This document shows positions 18,012 through 26,065 of a DNA stretch of 64,000 nt, piece by piece. The notes under the pieces are model-generated. The model was not told where the DNA came from. It was given only the letters and a program-made list of their open reading frames with translations, and did not search any database. Within the stretch, counting starts at the first letter, position 1. Each line of letters begins with the position of its first letter. The stretch is from positions 1 to 64,000 of the forward strand of contig NZ_MKJY01000110.1 of assembly GCF_001942465.1 (NCBI RefSeq), in the 5' to 3' direction. The stretch comes from Actinomadura sp. CNU-125 (GTDB taxonomy: Bacteria; Actinomycetota; Actinomycetes; Streptosporangiales; Streptosporangiaceae). A program made the translations under genes and the position numbers.

Positions 18012-18851
18012 ATGGATCAGAGTCCAACCGTTCGAGGCCGTCGCCTGATGCGAGAGCTGAAGCGACTCAGGGATGCCAGTGGGTTGTCGCTGGAGGTGGC
18101 CGCGAAGCGACTCGACTTCAGCAAGAGCAAGCTCTACCGGCTGGAGAACGGCCGCAGTCGCGTCAGCACCGACGACCTCGAAGACATGCTCGACCTGTAC
18201 GACGTGAGATCGCCGCAGCGCGAGGCGTTGATCCAGCTCGGACGGGACGCGCGGCGCCGCGGCTGGTGGACGAAGTACTCGGACGTGTTCACCGGCTCGT
18301 ACGTCGGGCTGGAGAGCGCGGCGGAGAAGATCCGGATCAACGCTCAACTCGTACCGGGCTTCCTGCAGACCGAGGGGTATGCGCGAGCCGTCATCGGGCG
18401 CACGCGGCCCGCGCTCGATGACGAAGAGGTCGAGCGTCGCGTCGCCGCGCGGGCAGCTCGGAGACAGGCGCTCCTCGGCAGGGACGACCCGCCGGAGATC
18501 CATGTCGTGATGGACGAGTCGGTCGTTCGCCGCCAGGTCGGCGGTCGTGACGTCATGCGCGAGCAGCTCGCCGTCCTCGTCGAAGCGGGCAGGCTTCCCA
18601 ACGTCACCCTCCAGGTACTGCCGTTCACCTACGGGGCGCACGCCGGCGTGGAGGGTGAGTTCGTCATCCTCATGTTCCACGAAGTCGAGGACTCACCGGT
18701 CGTCTACGCCGAAGGGCTGATGGGCGATTTCTACCTAGAATCGGAGCCGGAGCTGGACACCTACCAACTGGCCTGGGCTCACATGCTGGAAGGAGCTCTC
18801 GGCCCTCGCGAGTCCGCCGCCCTGCTCCGTGAGCTCCACGATCAGTCCTGA
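18012..18851 (+). CDS. XRE-family regulator with DUF5753 domain
   Basis: A 279-residue protein with an N-terminal helix-turn-helix (L-S-L-E-V-A-A-K-R-L, S-K-S-K-L-Y-R-L-E-N-G) followed by a DUF5753 domain (Q-L-V-P-G-F-L-Q-T-E-G-Y-A-R, V-L-P-F-T-Y-G-A-H). Members pair with small DUF397 proteins, as here (next gene), in an antitoxin-like or developmental regulator arrangement such as WhiJ. The ATG at 18012 was chosen because the longer frame would run through the operator array. Confidence 0.88.
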   Translation: MDQSPTVRGRRLMRELKRLRDASGLSLEVAAKRLDFSKSKLYRLENGRSRVSTDDLEDMLDLYDVRSPQREALIQLGRDARRRGWWTKYSDVFTGSYVGLESAAEKIRINAQLVPGFLQTEGYARAVIGRTRPALDDEEVERRVAARAARRQALLGRDDPPEIHVVMDESVVRRQVGGRDVMREQLAVLVEAGRLPNVTLQVLPFTYGAHAGVEGEFVILMFHEVEDSPVVYAEGLMGDFYLESEPELDTYQLAWAHMLEGALGPRESAALLRELHDQS

Positions 18852-18867
18852 CGAAGGAGAATGCTTG

Positions 18868-19074
18868 GTGATCAACTCCGGTGCGTCGTCACGTCCGGTG
18901 TGGCGTAAGTCCAGCCACAGCGGCGGTGGCAACCAATGTGTCGAGGTCGCCTGGATCGGAGTCACCCGAGCGGTTCGCGACTCCAAGAACCCCGAGGCGG
19001 GGCACCTCACCTTCCTGGCCGAGGTCTACGAGACGTTCATCGGCCGGGTCAAGAACGGCGAGTTCGACCTGTAG
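18868..19074 (+). CDS. DUF397 domain protein
   Basis: A 68-residue protein with the family hallmark W-R-K-S-S-H-S-G-G-G-N-Q-C-V-E-V and R-D-S-K-N-P. It starts at the GTG at 18868, 8 bp after AAGGAGA, and 17 bp beyond the regulator stop, so both are in one operon. DUF397 proteins partner DUF5753 regulators; a toxin-like or effector role has been proposed for some pairs. Confidence 0.88.
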   Translation: MINSGASSRPVWRKSSHSGGGNQCVEVAWIGVTRAVRDSKNPEAGHLTFLAEVYETFIGRVKNGEFDL

Positions 19075-19094
19075 AGACGCGCTCAGCGCAGCGC

Positions 19095-19129
19095 CGCGGC
19101 CCCCGGCACAGGCACTGCCGGGGGCCGCG
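19095..19129 (+). terminator. Strong stem-loop terminator after DUF397
   Basis: Perfect 14-bp arms, CGCGGCCCCCGGCA (19095-19108) and its complement (19116-19129), with a 7-nt loop start 21 bp after the DUF397 stop. There is no long T-run, as is common for actinomycete terminators. Confidence 0.75.
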
Positions 19130-19238
19130 ACCGTCTTCAAGTAAGACATGTTGCGACGCTTAGACGTTGACATATTCACGCTAGACGCGAATCCTTGAGT
19201 CCACGGTCACCCCGCGCGAACCGAGAGGGAACACCCCC

Positions 19239-19589
19239 ATGAACCTGACCCGGCTTCGAGGGGCCTGCGACCCGAAACCCACATGCCCCACCCTCTATCT
19301 GACCGACCAGGCATCCTTCATCGTGCAGGGCTACATCGTTACCGCGCCGGCTCGCCCCCTCCCCGAGGACGAGGGGGAAGTGGAGGTGCCCGTATCGATG
19401 CTGTGGACGTCTCCCGCTGCGCCCCCGGACAGCCCCGCAGTGCGCCTCACCGACCACGGCACGGCGATCGTGCGTGGCCACCTCATCAACGACATCGACG
19501 TGCTCGCACGACTCTCCCTGCCCGAGGGCGAGGCGGCGGTCGAAGTGCAGGTCTCGATACTTCCCGAGGTGATGTCCAGTGCTCAGTGA
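19239..19589 (+). CDS. Hypothetical protein with duplicated short segment
   Basis: A 116-residue protein starting MNLTRLRGACDPKPTCPTLY. It contains two similar halves: L-T-D-Q-A-S-F-I-V-Q-G-Y-I-V followed by E-D-E-G-E-V-E-V-P-V-S, and L-T-D-H-G-T-A-I-V-R-G-H-L-I followed by E-G-E-A-A-V-E-V-Q-V-S, which suggests internal duplication. It overlaps the next gene (DUF6879-like) by 11 bp and begins a three-gene unit with the regulator at 20168. Similar small genes precede DUF6879 genes in actinomycetes; the function is unknown. Confidence 0.7.
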   Translation: MNLTRLRGACDPKPTCPTLYLTDQASFIVQGYIVTAPARPLPEDEGEVEVPVSMLWTSPAAPPDSPAVRLTDHGTAIVRGHLINDIDVLARLSLPEGEAAVEVQVSILPEVMSSAQ

Positions 19590-20139
19590 AGCCGAGCTTG
19601 AAGCCCTGTTCGACGACTTCAAGAACGAGGCGTTCCGGCTGGAGACTCTCGACCACTACGCCGTGTCGTCCGAGAGCGAACGCCTCAACCGCTACCTGAA
19701 CGGCGAGCCCCTGGAGATCGAGGCCGCCACCCGTGAGTGGCTGGAGTTCATGGCGGCCGAGATTGCCTCGGGGAAGCGCTGGTACAAGGTGCACATCCTG
19801 CGCAGCCCGCTCTCGGAGTACCTGCGCTTCGAATGCGAATGGGGATACGCGGTCTCGTCGCAATACGGCCAGGAAGTCTTCATCCTCGACGAGACCGAGC
19901 ACGCACGGCCCGCCGGCATCCCGAACGAAGACTTCTGGCTGTTCGACAACGACAAGGTCGCCCGGCTGCTCTACGACGACGAGGGCCGGTTCCTCGGGGC
20001 GGAGCTCGTGGACGGCATCGAAGCCGCCGCCTATCCCGGCTACCGCGACGCGGTCATGGCGGAGGCCGAACCGTTCGCCACATGGTGGGACCGCCACCCC
20101 GAGCACAAGCGGGAGAACTGGCTGGGTTCCCGGTCATGA
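19579..20139 (+). CDS. DUF6879-like family protein
   Basis: A 186-residue acidic protein (F-D-D-F-K-N-E-A-F-R-L-E-T-L-D-H-Y, S-G-K-R-W-Y-K-V-H-I-L, E-D-F-W-L-F-D) matching a widespread actinomycete family that sits beside XRE/DUF5753 regulators. The GTG start at 19579 overlaps the upstream gene. It probably forms an operon and a functional pair with the regulator 28 bp downstream, analogous to DUF397 pairs. The biochemical role is unknown. Confidence 0.75.
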   Translation: MLSEAELEALFDDFKNEAFRLETLDHYAVSSESERLNRYLNGEPLEIEAATREWLEFMAAEIASGKRWYKVHILRSPLSEYLRFECEWGYAVSSQYGQEVFILDETEHARPAGIPNEDFWLFDNDKVARLLYDDEGRFLGAELVDGIEAAAYPGYRDAVMAEAEPFATWWDRHPEHKRENWLGSRS

Positions 20140-20167
20140 CCTGCCGTGCCTTTAGACTTCCTCCCTG

Positions 20168-21001
20168 ATGGAGGAAGCACCCGAGCGTTATCGGCGCGAA
20201 CGAGACCGGCTGGCCCGCGCGCTCAAACGGCTACGCCTCGACAACGGCCTCACCGGGACCAACGCCGCCGAGCGGGCCGGCATGAGCCAGCCCAAGATCT
20301 CCAGGATCGAGAACGGCGCGACCGTCCCGACCACCGAGGACATCGAGACGCTCGGCCGGGTCTACGGCGCCGACCGCGAAACCGTCGCAGAACTCCTCGA
20401 GCTGGCCGAGTCGCTGCACCGCCACACCGAGAACGCGCGAGCCATCCTCCGCGGCGGCGCCTGGCGCAAGCAGCAGCAGATCGGCCGCGTCGAGAAAGAA
20501 GCCAAACGGCTCAGGTTCTTCCAGCCCGCGACCGTCTCCGGCCTGCTCCAGACCCCCGACTTCACGCGCGAGATCTACGGCCTGTCCGTCTCCGGGGACG
20601 ACCTCGACCGCAGCATGGCCGCGCTCGCCGAACGCCAGAAGATCTTCCGCGACCGCAGCAAGCGCTTCACGTTCGTCCTCACCGAAGCAGCGCTGCGATG
20701 GCGACTCTGCACGGACGAGGTGATGGAGGCCCAGGTCCGTCACATCGCGGCGCTGGCCCGCCGCCCCAACGTCCGGATCGGGATCATCCCCTTCACCGCA
20801 CGTGTACGCGAGGTGCCGCTGCACGGATTCGAGGCGTTCGACGAACGACTCGTCACGGTCGGCCTGGAGACCGCCACGATCACCATCACCGACGCCCGCG
20901 ACATCCAGTACTACGTGCGGCTGTTCGCCGAACTGGAAAAGTCCGCGGCCTTCGGCGAGGCCGCCGAAACGATCTTCGATTGGATCGCGTCCGGCTACTG
21001 A
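20168..21001 (+). CDS. XRE-family regulator with DUF5753 domain (second copy)
   Basis: A 277-residue protein with a helix-turn-helix (N-A-A-E-R-A-G-M-S-Q-P-K-I-S-R-I-E-N-G) and DUF5753 (F-F-Q-P-A-T-V-S-G-L-L-Q-T-P-D, R-I-G-I-I-P-F). It is divergent in sequence from the regulator at 18012 and paired with a DUF6879-type gene instead of DUF397. The ATG at 20168 has a GGAGGAA-like stretch only after it; an upstream TCCCTG gives a weak site, so the start is moderately sure. Confidence 0.85.
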   Translation: MEEAPERYRRERDRLARALKRLRLDNGLTGTNAAERAGMSQPKISRIENGATVPTTEDIETLGRVYGADRETVAELLELAESLHRHTENARAILRGGAWRKQQQIGRVEKEAKRLRFFQPATVSGLLQTPDFTREIYGLSVSGDDLDRSMAALAERQKIFRDRSKRFTFVLTEAALRWRLCTDEVMEAQVRHIAALARRPNVRIGIIPFTARVREVPLHGFEAFDERLVTVGLETATITITDARDIQYYVRLFAELEKSAAFGEAAETIFDWIASGY

Positions 21002-21183
21002 CCCACTCCGTGAATCCGAGCCTGCCAGTGGCGTGATGTGAGATCCAGGAATACTTGGCGACTCATGTTCAGTCTTGAAAGCGGATCATTGCTCGCGTAT
21101 GCGTCAAGCCGCCGCAGCGGTCGGCGAGGCACTCCAGCGGCAGGGATTTGTGGATGAGAGGCGAGCGCAAAGTAGATGCCGTG

Positions 21184-21942
21184 TCACTCGCCTAGTTCGC
21201 CGTTTACCTCGCCGAATGCCAGGCGAACCGCGGCCACCATGTTTTGTGAAACGTTCTTCGCGACCAACTCTCCGAGTTGCGCAGTAGCCCAACCCGTGGT
21301 GTACATGACACTGGACTCGGTCGCGATTTCAGGCGGGAGCGGGTTCATGCGGTATCTGGTTCGCCCATCAGGCGGCGGTCCGGCGGATGTTGGCACGTGG
21401 ACGGACTGGGCAACTTGTGAAGCGATATACATGACCAAGCTGGACTGCATCAGGGCAACGTGGTGATTTTCTGTACGAGGCACTCCGGCATTGGCTACGA
21501 GCCGGTTTTGGAATTCCTCGTCGACCACGTCCCACCAGTTCAAGATCGCTACGCGGGAGTCCGACGAATCCCTGGTGAGGATCCGCGCTGACTCCCACAG
21601 GAGACCCACGTTGTCGATCGCGGAGTTGACGAAGACGAACTTGCGCACGCCGTGGCGAGCGAGTGCAGCCAGAACGTTGGTGACCACGTCAGGGAAAGTT
21701 CGGCCGCCGATGCTGGTGACTCCGGGAAAGCCATCGCCCAGATGCCGCGGTGGGCCGGCGAGCCCGTTCGCGATCGACGGCGTAATGAGCCCGTTGATCT
21801 GGTGAGCGAGCCGGACGGCGAAGTATTCGCTGATCACGGTGTCGGCCGCCAGTGGCCGATGCGGGCCGTGTGGTTCGGCGGTGCCCACAGGGGTGATGGC
21901 GTAGGCGGTCTGAATATGGGTCTGAAGATTTGGCCATGACAT
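21184..21942 (-). CDS. Creatininase-family amidohydrolase
   Basis: A 252-residue protein with the family metal-binding pattern A-E-P-H-G-P-H-R-P-L-A-A-D-T near residue 27 and further acidic and histidine residues (R-T-E-N-H-H-V-A-L). The family hydrolyses cyclic amides (creatinine, formamides in cofactor biosynthesis) with Zn or Mn. The substrate here cannot be told. The ATG at 21942 lacks a clear ribosome-binding site; a TTG at 21957 would add five residues. It is a single gene with about 260 bp of unassigned sequence to the next gene. Confidence 0.78.
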   Translation of the reverse strand: MSWPNLQTHIQTAYAITPVGTAEPHGPHRPLAADTVISEYFAVRLAHQINGLITPSIANGLAGPPRHLGDGFPGVTSIGGRTFPDVVTNVLAALARHGVRKFVFVNSAIDNVGLLWESARILTRDSSDSRVAILNWWDVVDEEFQNRLVANAGVPRTENHHVALMQSSLVMYIASQVAQSVHVPTSAGPPPDGRTRYRMNPLPPEIATESSVMYTTGWATAQLGELVAKNVSQNMVAAVRLAFGEVNGELGE

Positions 21943-22208
21943 ATTACTGAACAGCAAGAGACTTCCAATCCGAGCCGGTAATCGTGATGACGTGCTTAGA
22001 GTGCGCGTTGGTACAGCGAGGCTGGGTGCGGCGCATTGGGAACGGAGAGGTCTGGAACACTTGGAGAAGGTGAGACGGGTTCAGCTAGCCCCGGTTGCAT
22101 GGAGCCAGCCCCACTCTCTTGATTCCCCATGGTCTCGTGAGGGCGTTGCACACCATGGCCACGGCGATTGAGGCAGTCGACGGTCACGAATTTGTTTGGC
22201 GGCACCCG

Positions 22209-23036
22209 CTAAATGCCACCCCGGCCAGGGGGCGCCCGTCGTTCAGTCGCGGGGAGAACAAACTCGGCCCAGACGGGGCGGTGGTCCGAGAGCGGCTTGT
22301 CTTCCTGGACGACTCGGTGCCCGACGATCGCGTCGCGCGAAAGCGTCGTGTATATGCGATCGCAGCGGTAGGCGAGCCGATCGACCCGGGTGTGGCCCAC
22401 GGTCGGTGTTCGGTCGCCGAGCTGCGCCCCAGTGTCGATGAAACCACTGGCCTGAAGCTCCTCGGCGGGGCGAGTATCAAGCTTCCGGGCAACGTGCAGT
22501 GGGTCGACGTCCTGCAGATTGGGATCCTCGTTGAGCGCGGCAGCGTTGAAATCGGCCGCGTAGATGACGTCGAGGCTGCTGTAGAACCACCAAGCGAGCT
22601 CGGCCTCGATCAGACGCAGGGTCGGGCTGGACGGGGCGGCGTGGCCCACCATGAAGCGGACAGGACGCGGGCGACCCGCGATCTCAAGCTCGACGTCGGC
22701 ATGGGCGTGGGCGAACGGTGGTCCGGTCAGGTGCCGTTCTCGGGTCACGGAGAGGCCGGCGCTCTCGCGGACGAGCACGGCGATGTCGCAGCCGTGGAAG
22801 TTCGAGCGCACGAGGCACTTCCATGTCATGCCAAGCCATCGCGCGGCCTGCTCCAGCCGAGCGGGGCCGTCGGGTCCCCATTTCGCTTCCTGCAGTCCGA
22901 GCAGGTCCAGGCGGAGCGTGGCCAACATGGCCAGCTGATTCTTGAATCGGGCATCGTCGCGGAACGCGGAGACGCCGTCGAGACCTCCGTCGCGGAGGTT
23001 GTAGGTGCCGACGCGCAAGGTCACTGGATCAGCCAT
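22209..23036 (-). CDS. Endonuclease/exonuclease/phosphatase family protein
   Basis: A 275-residue single-domain protein with the EEP fold pattern: T-Y-N-L-R-D-G-G (N-terminal Asn), L-L-G-L-Q-E-A (catalytic Glu), Y-A-A-D-F-N-A-A (Asp/Asn) and L-S-D-H-R-P-V (C-terminal Asp-His). The substrate could be DNA, a phospho-nucleotide or an inositol/lipid phosphate. Start at 23036, overlapping the HAD gene by 8 bp, so they are coupled. Confidence 0.82.
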   Translation of the reverse strand: MADPVTLRVGTYNLRDGGLDGVSAFRDDARFKNQLAMLATLRLDLLGLQEAKWGPDGPARLEQAARWLGMTWKCLVRSNFHGCDIAVLVRESAGLSVTRERHLTGPPFAHAHADVELEIAGRPRPVRFMVGHAAPSSPTLRLIEAELAWWFYSSLDVIYAADFNAAALNEDPNLQDVDPLHVARKLDTRPAEELQASGFIDTGAQLGDRTPTVGHTRVDRLAYRCDRIYTTLSRDAIVGHRVVQEDKPLSDHRPVWAEFVLPATERRAPPGRGGI

Positions 23037-23511
23037 GGATATGTGCTCCCGTGAGCAGAGTGGGCAACTCGGCGATGCTGAGAATGTCGGTGGCTCCAGG
23101 GGGCAGCCGACCGGGAGCCCGGCCGACCAAGACGGCTCGAATGCCTTGGGCCGCGGCCGGGAGGATGTCGTGCTCAAGGTTGTTGCCGCACATCAGGACC
23201 TGAGCCGGGCGTGCCTGGAGGTCGGTCAGTACGTGTTCGTAGACGGCGGGGTTCGGCTTGGCGAGATTGAGTTCGTGACTGAGGAAGACGCGGTCGCCGA
23301 ACAAAGCGTCGAGACCTGCGGCTTTTAGGGCCCGGCGGCGGTCTTGGCCAGGTTGGGTATTGGAGAGCAGGGCCAGCACGACCCCGGCCTCGTGCGCCGC
23401 CCTGATGGCCTCTTCGGCGGCAGGGGAGACCGGACGCATCCGGAGGTGAACGTCGATCGGATCTTGCCGGCTGGTCAGCGTGGAACCGTAGTCGAAGACG
23501 ACGTGCGTAAT
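23029..23511 (-). CDS. HAD-like hydrolase without a standard start codon
   Basis: The conserved N-terminus T-H-V-V-F-D-Y-G-S-T-L-T-S-R, a HAD motif I variant with the nucleophile Asp, reads in frame upstream of the first usual start (23439). No ATG, GTG or TTG exists between it and the DUF742 stop at 23581. Downstream motifs are present: L-L-S-N-T-Q (II), K-P-N-P-A-V-Y (III) and G-N-N-L-E-H-D (IV). A GGAGGT precedes an ATT at 23509-23511 by 3 bp, so either ATT is used or the start has been lost. It occupies the place of the conservon GTPase gene. Confidence 0.6.
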   Translation of the reverse strand: MTHVVFDYGSTLTSRQDPIDVHLRMRPVSPAAEEAIRAAHEAGVVLALLSNTQPGQDRRRALKAAGLDALFGDRVFLSHELNLAKPNPAVYEHVLTDLQARPAQVLMCGNNLEHDILPAAAQGIRAVLVGRAPGRLPPGATDILSIAELPTLLTGAHIHG

Positions 23512-23580
23512 CGGACCTCCGTGGCTACCGCCCGAAACGGAGATTCGCTCGCTGACGACAAGCCGTGCCCTTGATGCCGG

Positions 23581-23970
23581 TCAGGCCAGCTGGCGGAGGC
23601 CATCGATGATCCTTTCGAGCAGGTGGACGTCGCGGGGGTAGGTCTCCGGGGCCGAGCCGAGTTGCACTCGTCCGGCGGCGGCGAGATCGCTCAGCAGGAT
23701 GCGTGCGACCCCCAAGGGCACTCCGCAATCGACCGAGAGGCCGGTCAAGGACCCGGCGCCCGAGGCCGCTGTGCAGTAGTGAGCGCGTTCGTACAGGCGG
23801 CCTGACTCGGGTGCCAGCCGCACCGCGAAGTCCCGGTCGTAAACGTGCGCCGATACCGACACGTGCGGAGGCACCTGCCAGGGAGCATGGACACGTCCGC
23901 CCGTCATCACGTACGGCCGCACCCACGGATGCGTGGCCGCCCAGGCTTGGTTTCGGACTTCGCCGGTCAC
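23581..23970 (-). CDS. DUF742 protein (conservon CvnC-like)
   Basis: A 129-residue protein with W-V-R-P-Y-V-M-T-G-G-R near the N-terminus and a winged-helix-like region (G-V-P-L-G-V-A-R-I-L-L-S-D-L). DUF742 proteins are the third member of actinomycete conservons, signalling complexes of a kinase-like ATPase, a roadblock protein, a DUF742 protein and a small GTPase. The GTG start overlaps the roadblock stop (GTGA). The expected GTPase (CvnD) is absent downstream. Confidence 0.85.
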   Translation of the reverse strand: MTGEVRNQAWAATHPWVRPYVMTGGRVHAPWQVPPHVSVSAHVYDRDFAVRLAPESGRLYERAHYCTAASGAGSLTGLSVDCGVPLGVARILLSDLAAAGRVQLGSAPETYPRDVHLLERIIDGLRQLA

Positions 23971-24407
23971 GATGGCCTCTCACCGCTGTGTTGGTGCAAG
24001 TCGACCTGCGGTCGCGCGCTGAGGACTTGACCGGAGCGGCCCACGAGTTCGTTCATCTGCTGGGCGACCGTGCCCACGTTGGTTCCGGCCTCGGTGAGAA
24101 CGGCCAAACTGGCCTGCGGACCGATGCCCATGAAGAGCAAGTGGCCGTGGGTGAGCCGGAGCATGACGTGTTCGCAGGATCCGCGGTCGATGTGGGTAGC
24201 GATGTTCCTGCAGAGACCGATCAGTCCCGCGACCATCGCCGACAGGGAGTCGGTCAGATCGCGAGGGAGGCCTCGCGAGGCGGTCAGTACGAGCCCGTCA
24301 GCGGACACGATGAGCGCATGCGAGACTCCGGGCGCTTCGTCGACGAAGTCGTCGACGAGCGCGACCAAGTCTTTCGGCGCCCGCGGGAAGGGCCTGCGAG
24401 AGTTCAT
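23967..24407 (-). CDS. Roadblock/LC7 domain protein (conservon CvnB-like)
   Basis: A 146-residue protein with the roadblock fold: L-V-D-D-F-V-D-E-A-P-G-V-S-H-A-L-I-V-S-A-D-G, L-S-A-M-V-A-G-L and H-G-H-L-L-F-M-G-I. In conservons it bridges the sensor ATPase and the GTPase. The ATG at 24407 overlaps the upstream stop (ATGA) and follows GGAGGA. It is part of a tightly coupled A-B-C operon. Confidence 0.88.
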   Translation of the reverse strand: MNSRRPFPRAPKDLVALVDDFVDEAPGVSHALIVSADGLVLTASRGLPRDLTDSLSAMVAGLIGLCRNIATHIDRGSCEHVMLRLTHGHLLFMGIGPQASLAVLTEAGTNVGTVAQQMNELVGRSGQVLSARPQVDLHQHSGERPS

Positions 24408-25531
24408 GTCGTCGTTCCTCCCGATCGGTTTGCGCTGGAAGGTGAAACCCGGCGGTAACCGTGGTTGACCGGATTGAGCGGGCCGTTGCCCGGGATCGCG
24501 GCGCTGAACGCCGCCACGTCGTCCGCGAAGGACGTTGGCGCGCATGGCCGGTCGGAAACGTCACTTCGTGCCCGTGGGGCATCCCGGCCCCTCAACAACG
24601 GCTCGGACGAGCCAGAGACCCCAGCAGCCTGGACACTGCAGGCAGACTGGCCATCGGCACACAGAAGATGCGGCGGGATGGTGACCATCGCCACCGTGCC
24701 AGCCCGGCCCGTCCGCCCGGGGGCGGCCTCGGCCGCCCGGCGGCAGACCAGAGCCACCCCGAGACCGTGCTGACATGCCAAGCGGTGCGCGACCGCGAAC
24801 CCCGTCCTGCGACCGTTGAGAGCGGACATCGGCGGAACCGAGCCGGCGAACGTGCGGTTGAGCTTTTCGACCCAGACAGGATCCATGCCGGGGCCGCTGT
24901 CCTTGATCCGGAGCAGCAAGCTTCCGTCACCGGACGAGCGAGTATCGATCAGTGCCGGAGCTGAGGACTGGCGCGTCGCGTTGTCCAAGAGCGCGGCCAG
25001 CACCGAGGCGACGTCATCGGCGACATGTCCGAAGAGCGCCCGGTCGGCGATCGGACCCATATGAAGTCGGCCGTAGTGCTCGATCCCCGAAGCTGCCACG
25101 CGTACGACGTCCAGTAGCGGGACCGCCGGTACGCCGCTCTCGACCGTGTTCTGGCCAGTGAGGACCTGGATGTCGCGGGCCAAGCGCCGCATGCAGGCAA
25201 TACCGTGGTCGATCTCGTACAGCAGCCCCACTCGCTCGGGCGCGCCTTCGTTGCTTTCCAGTTCGTCGAGGGCCGGGCGAGCCCGTTCGGTCAGCAGGAG
25301 GACCTGCGACGCCAGCCGACCACTGATCTCTCGCCAGACGGCCAAGTCGCGCGAGGTCTCCCCGACCCCGGGGATTTCCCCGCCCTTCGCTCCGGCGCTG
25401 TTGGACGATGCCAGCCAGTGCGCGATTTGTGCACGCCAACGGCTCTGTCGACGTCGTCGCGTGCGGCTGGCGTCATGGGTTCCTGGAATCGATGTGTCGG
25501 ACCGAGGCCGCGGGGTTGGGCGACGTGGCAT
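24404..25531 (-). CDS. Histidine kinase-like ATP-binding protein (conservon CvnA-like)
   Basis: A 375-residue protein. A helical DHp-like region (L-Y-E-I-D-H-G-I-A-C-M-R-R-L-A, with the Asp-His pair of the family) is followed by an HATPase domain: N-box L-L-D-N-A-T-R-Q-S and G1-box I-K-D-S-G-P-G-M-D. No sensory or membrane domain precedes it, so it is a short, soluble version. The start at 25531 has GGAG 5 bp upstream; a GTG at 25876 would add 115 low-complexity residues that overlap a different coding-like frame, so it was not chosen. The C-terminal 60 residues after the kinase fold are unusual. Confidence 0.68.
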   Translation of the reverse strand: MPRRPTPRPRSDTSIPGTHDASRTRRRRQSRWRAQIAHWLASSNSAGAKGGEIPGVGETSRDLAVWREISGRLASQVLLLTERARPALDELESNEGAPERVGLLYEIDHGIACMRRLARDIQVLTGQNTVESGVPAVPLLDVVRVAASGIEHYGRLHMGPIADRALFGHVADDVASVLAALLDNATRQSSAPALIDTRSSGDGSLLLRIKDSGPGMDPVWVEKLNRTFAGSVPPMSALNGRRTGFAVAHRLACQHGLGVALVCRRAAEAAPGRTGRAGTVAMVTIPPHLLCADGQSACSVQAAGVSGSSEPLLRGRDAPRARSDVSDRPCAPTSFADDVAAFSAAIPGNGPLNPVNHGYRRVSPSSANRSGGTTT

Positions 25532-25800
25532 CGAGGCTCCATTCGTCTGCGGAACGGGAAGCTGCGCGGCCCGTCGTGGGGGCATCGGGGGACGGGCCGC
25601 GCAGCGGCCTGGAGGGACGGATACCGCCTGAGGCGGCCCCGTCTGAGCGGTCACGGATCTTGACGACACCAGCGAGCGGGTCCACCTGGACCTCGTCCAC
25701 GCCGAACGCGCGATCGATGGCGAAGGGGCCCCGTCGCCAAGGACGGGACCGTTCTTGGACGCCAGATGTTGAGGGCGCTGCCCGAAGCTCCCGTTGACGG
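25532..25800 (-). other. Coding-like remnant upstream of the kinase gene
   Basis: A minus-strand frame ending at 25473 reads F-A-I-D-R-A-F-G-V-D-E-V-Q-V-D-P-L-A-G-V and then K-I-R-D-R-S-D-G with high GC at codon third positions, in a different frame from the kinase. No start or family was identified. It could be a small gene or a displaced N-terminal region of the kinase. Confidence 0.3.
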
Positions 25801-26065
25801 GCAGTGCCCTATTCCCGGTGAGCCCGGTGGCCGGCGCGGCCGCGCGGCTCATCGCGTTTTTAGATCTGGTGGGCACTGTGGTCTCCGAGGTGGTGGCTGG
25901 GATTACAAGCCAGCCAGCCTCAGCCTGATCCCGGCAACGACCGGAGCGGCAACCAGAGTCCCTACCATCGGTTGCCACATTGGCATCAATGCTGCTAGCA
26001 CCGAGGTGCATCGCCTTCTACCGTCAATGGTGAAGGCTCACGTCTCCACGGCTGGGAAGGCCCAG

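Noticed and set aside
20146..21036. A long plus-strand frame overlapping the second DUF5753 regulator
   Set aside because: It is Arg/Pro-rich and lies in a different frame over the recognisable regulator; a shadow of high-GC coding DNA.
25874..25876. GTG at 25876 as the start of the conservon ATPase
   Set aside because: It has a good ribosome-binding site, but the added 115 residues are low complexity and overlap a better coding-like frame.
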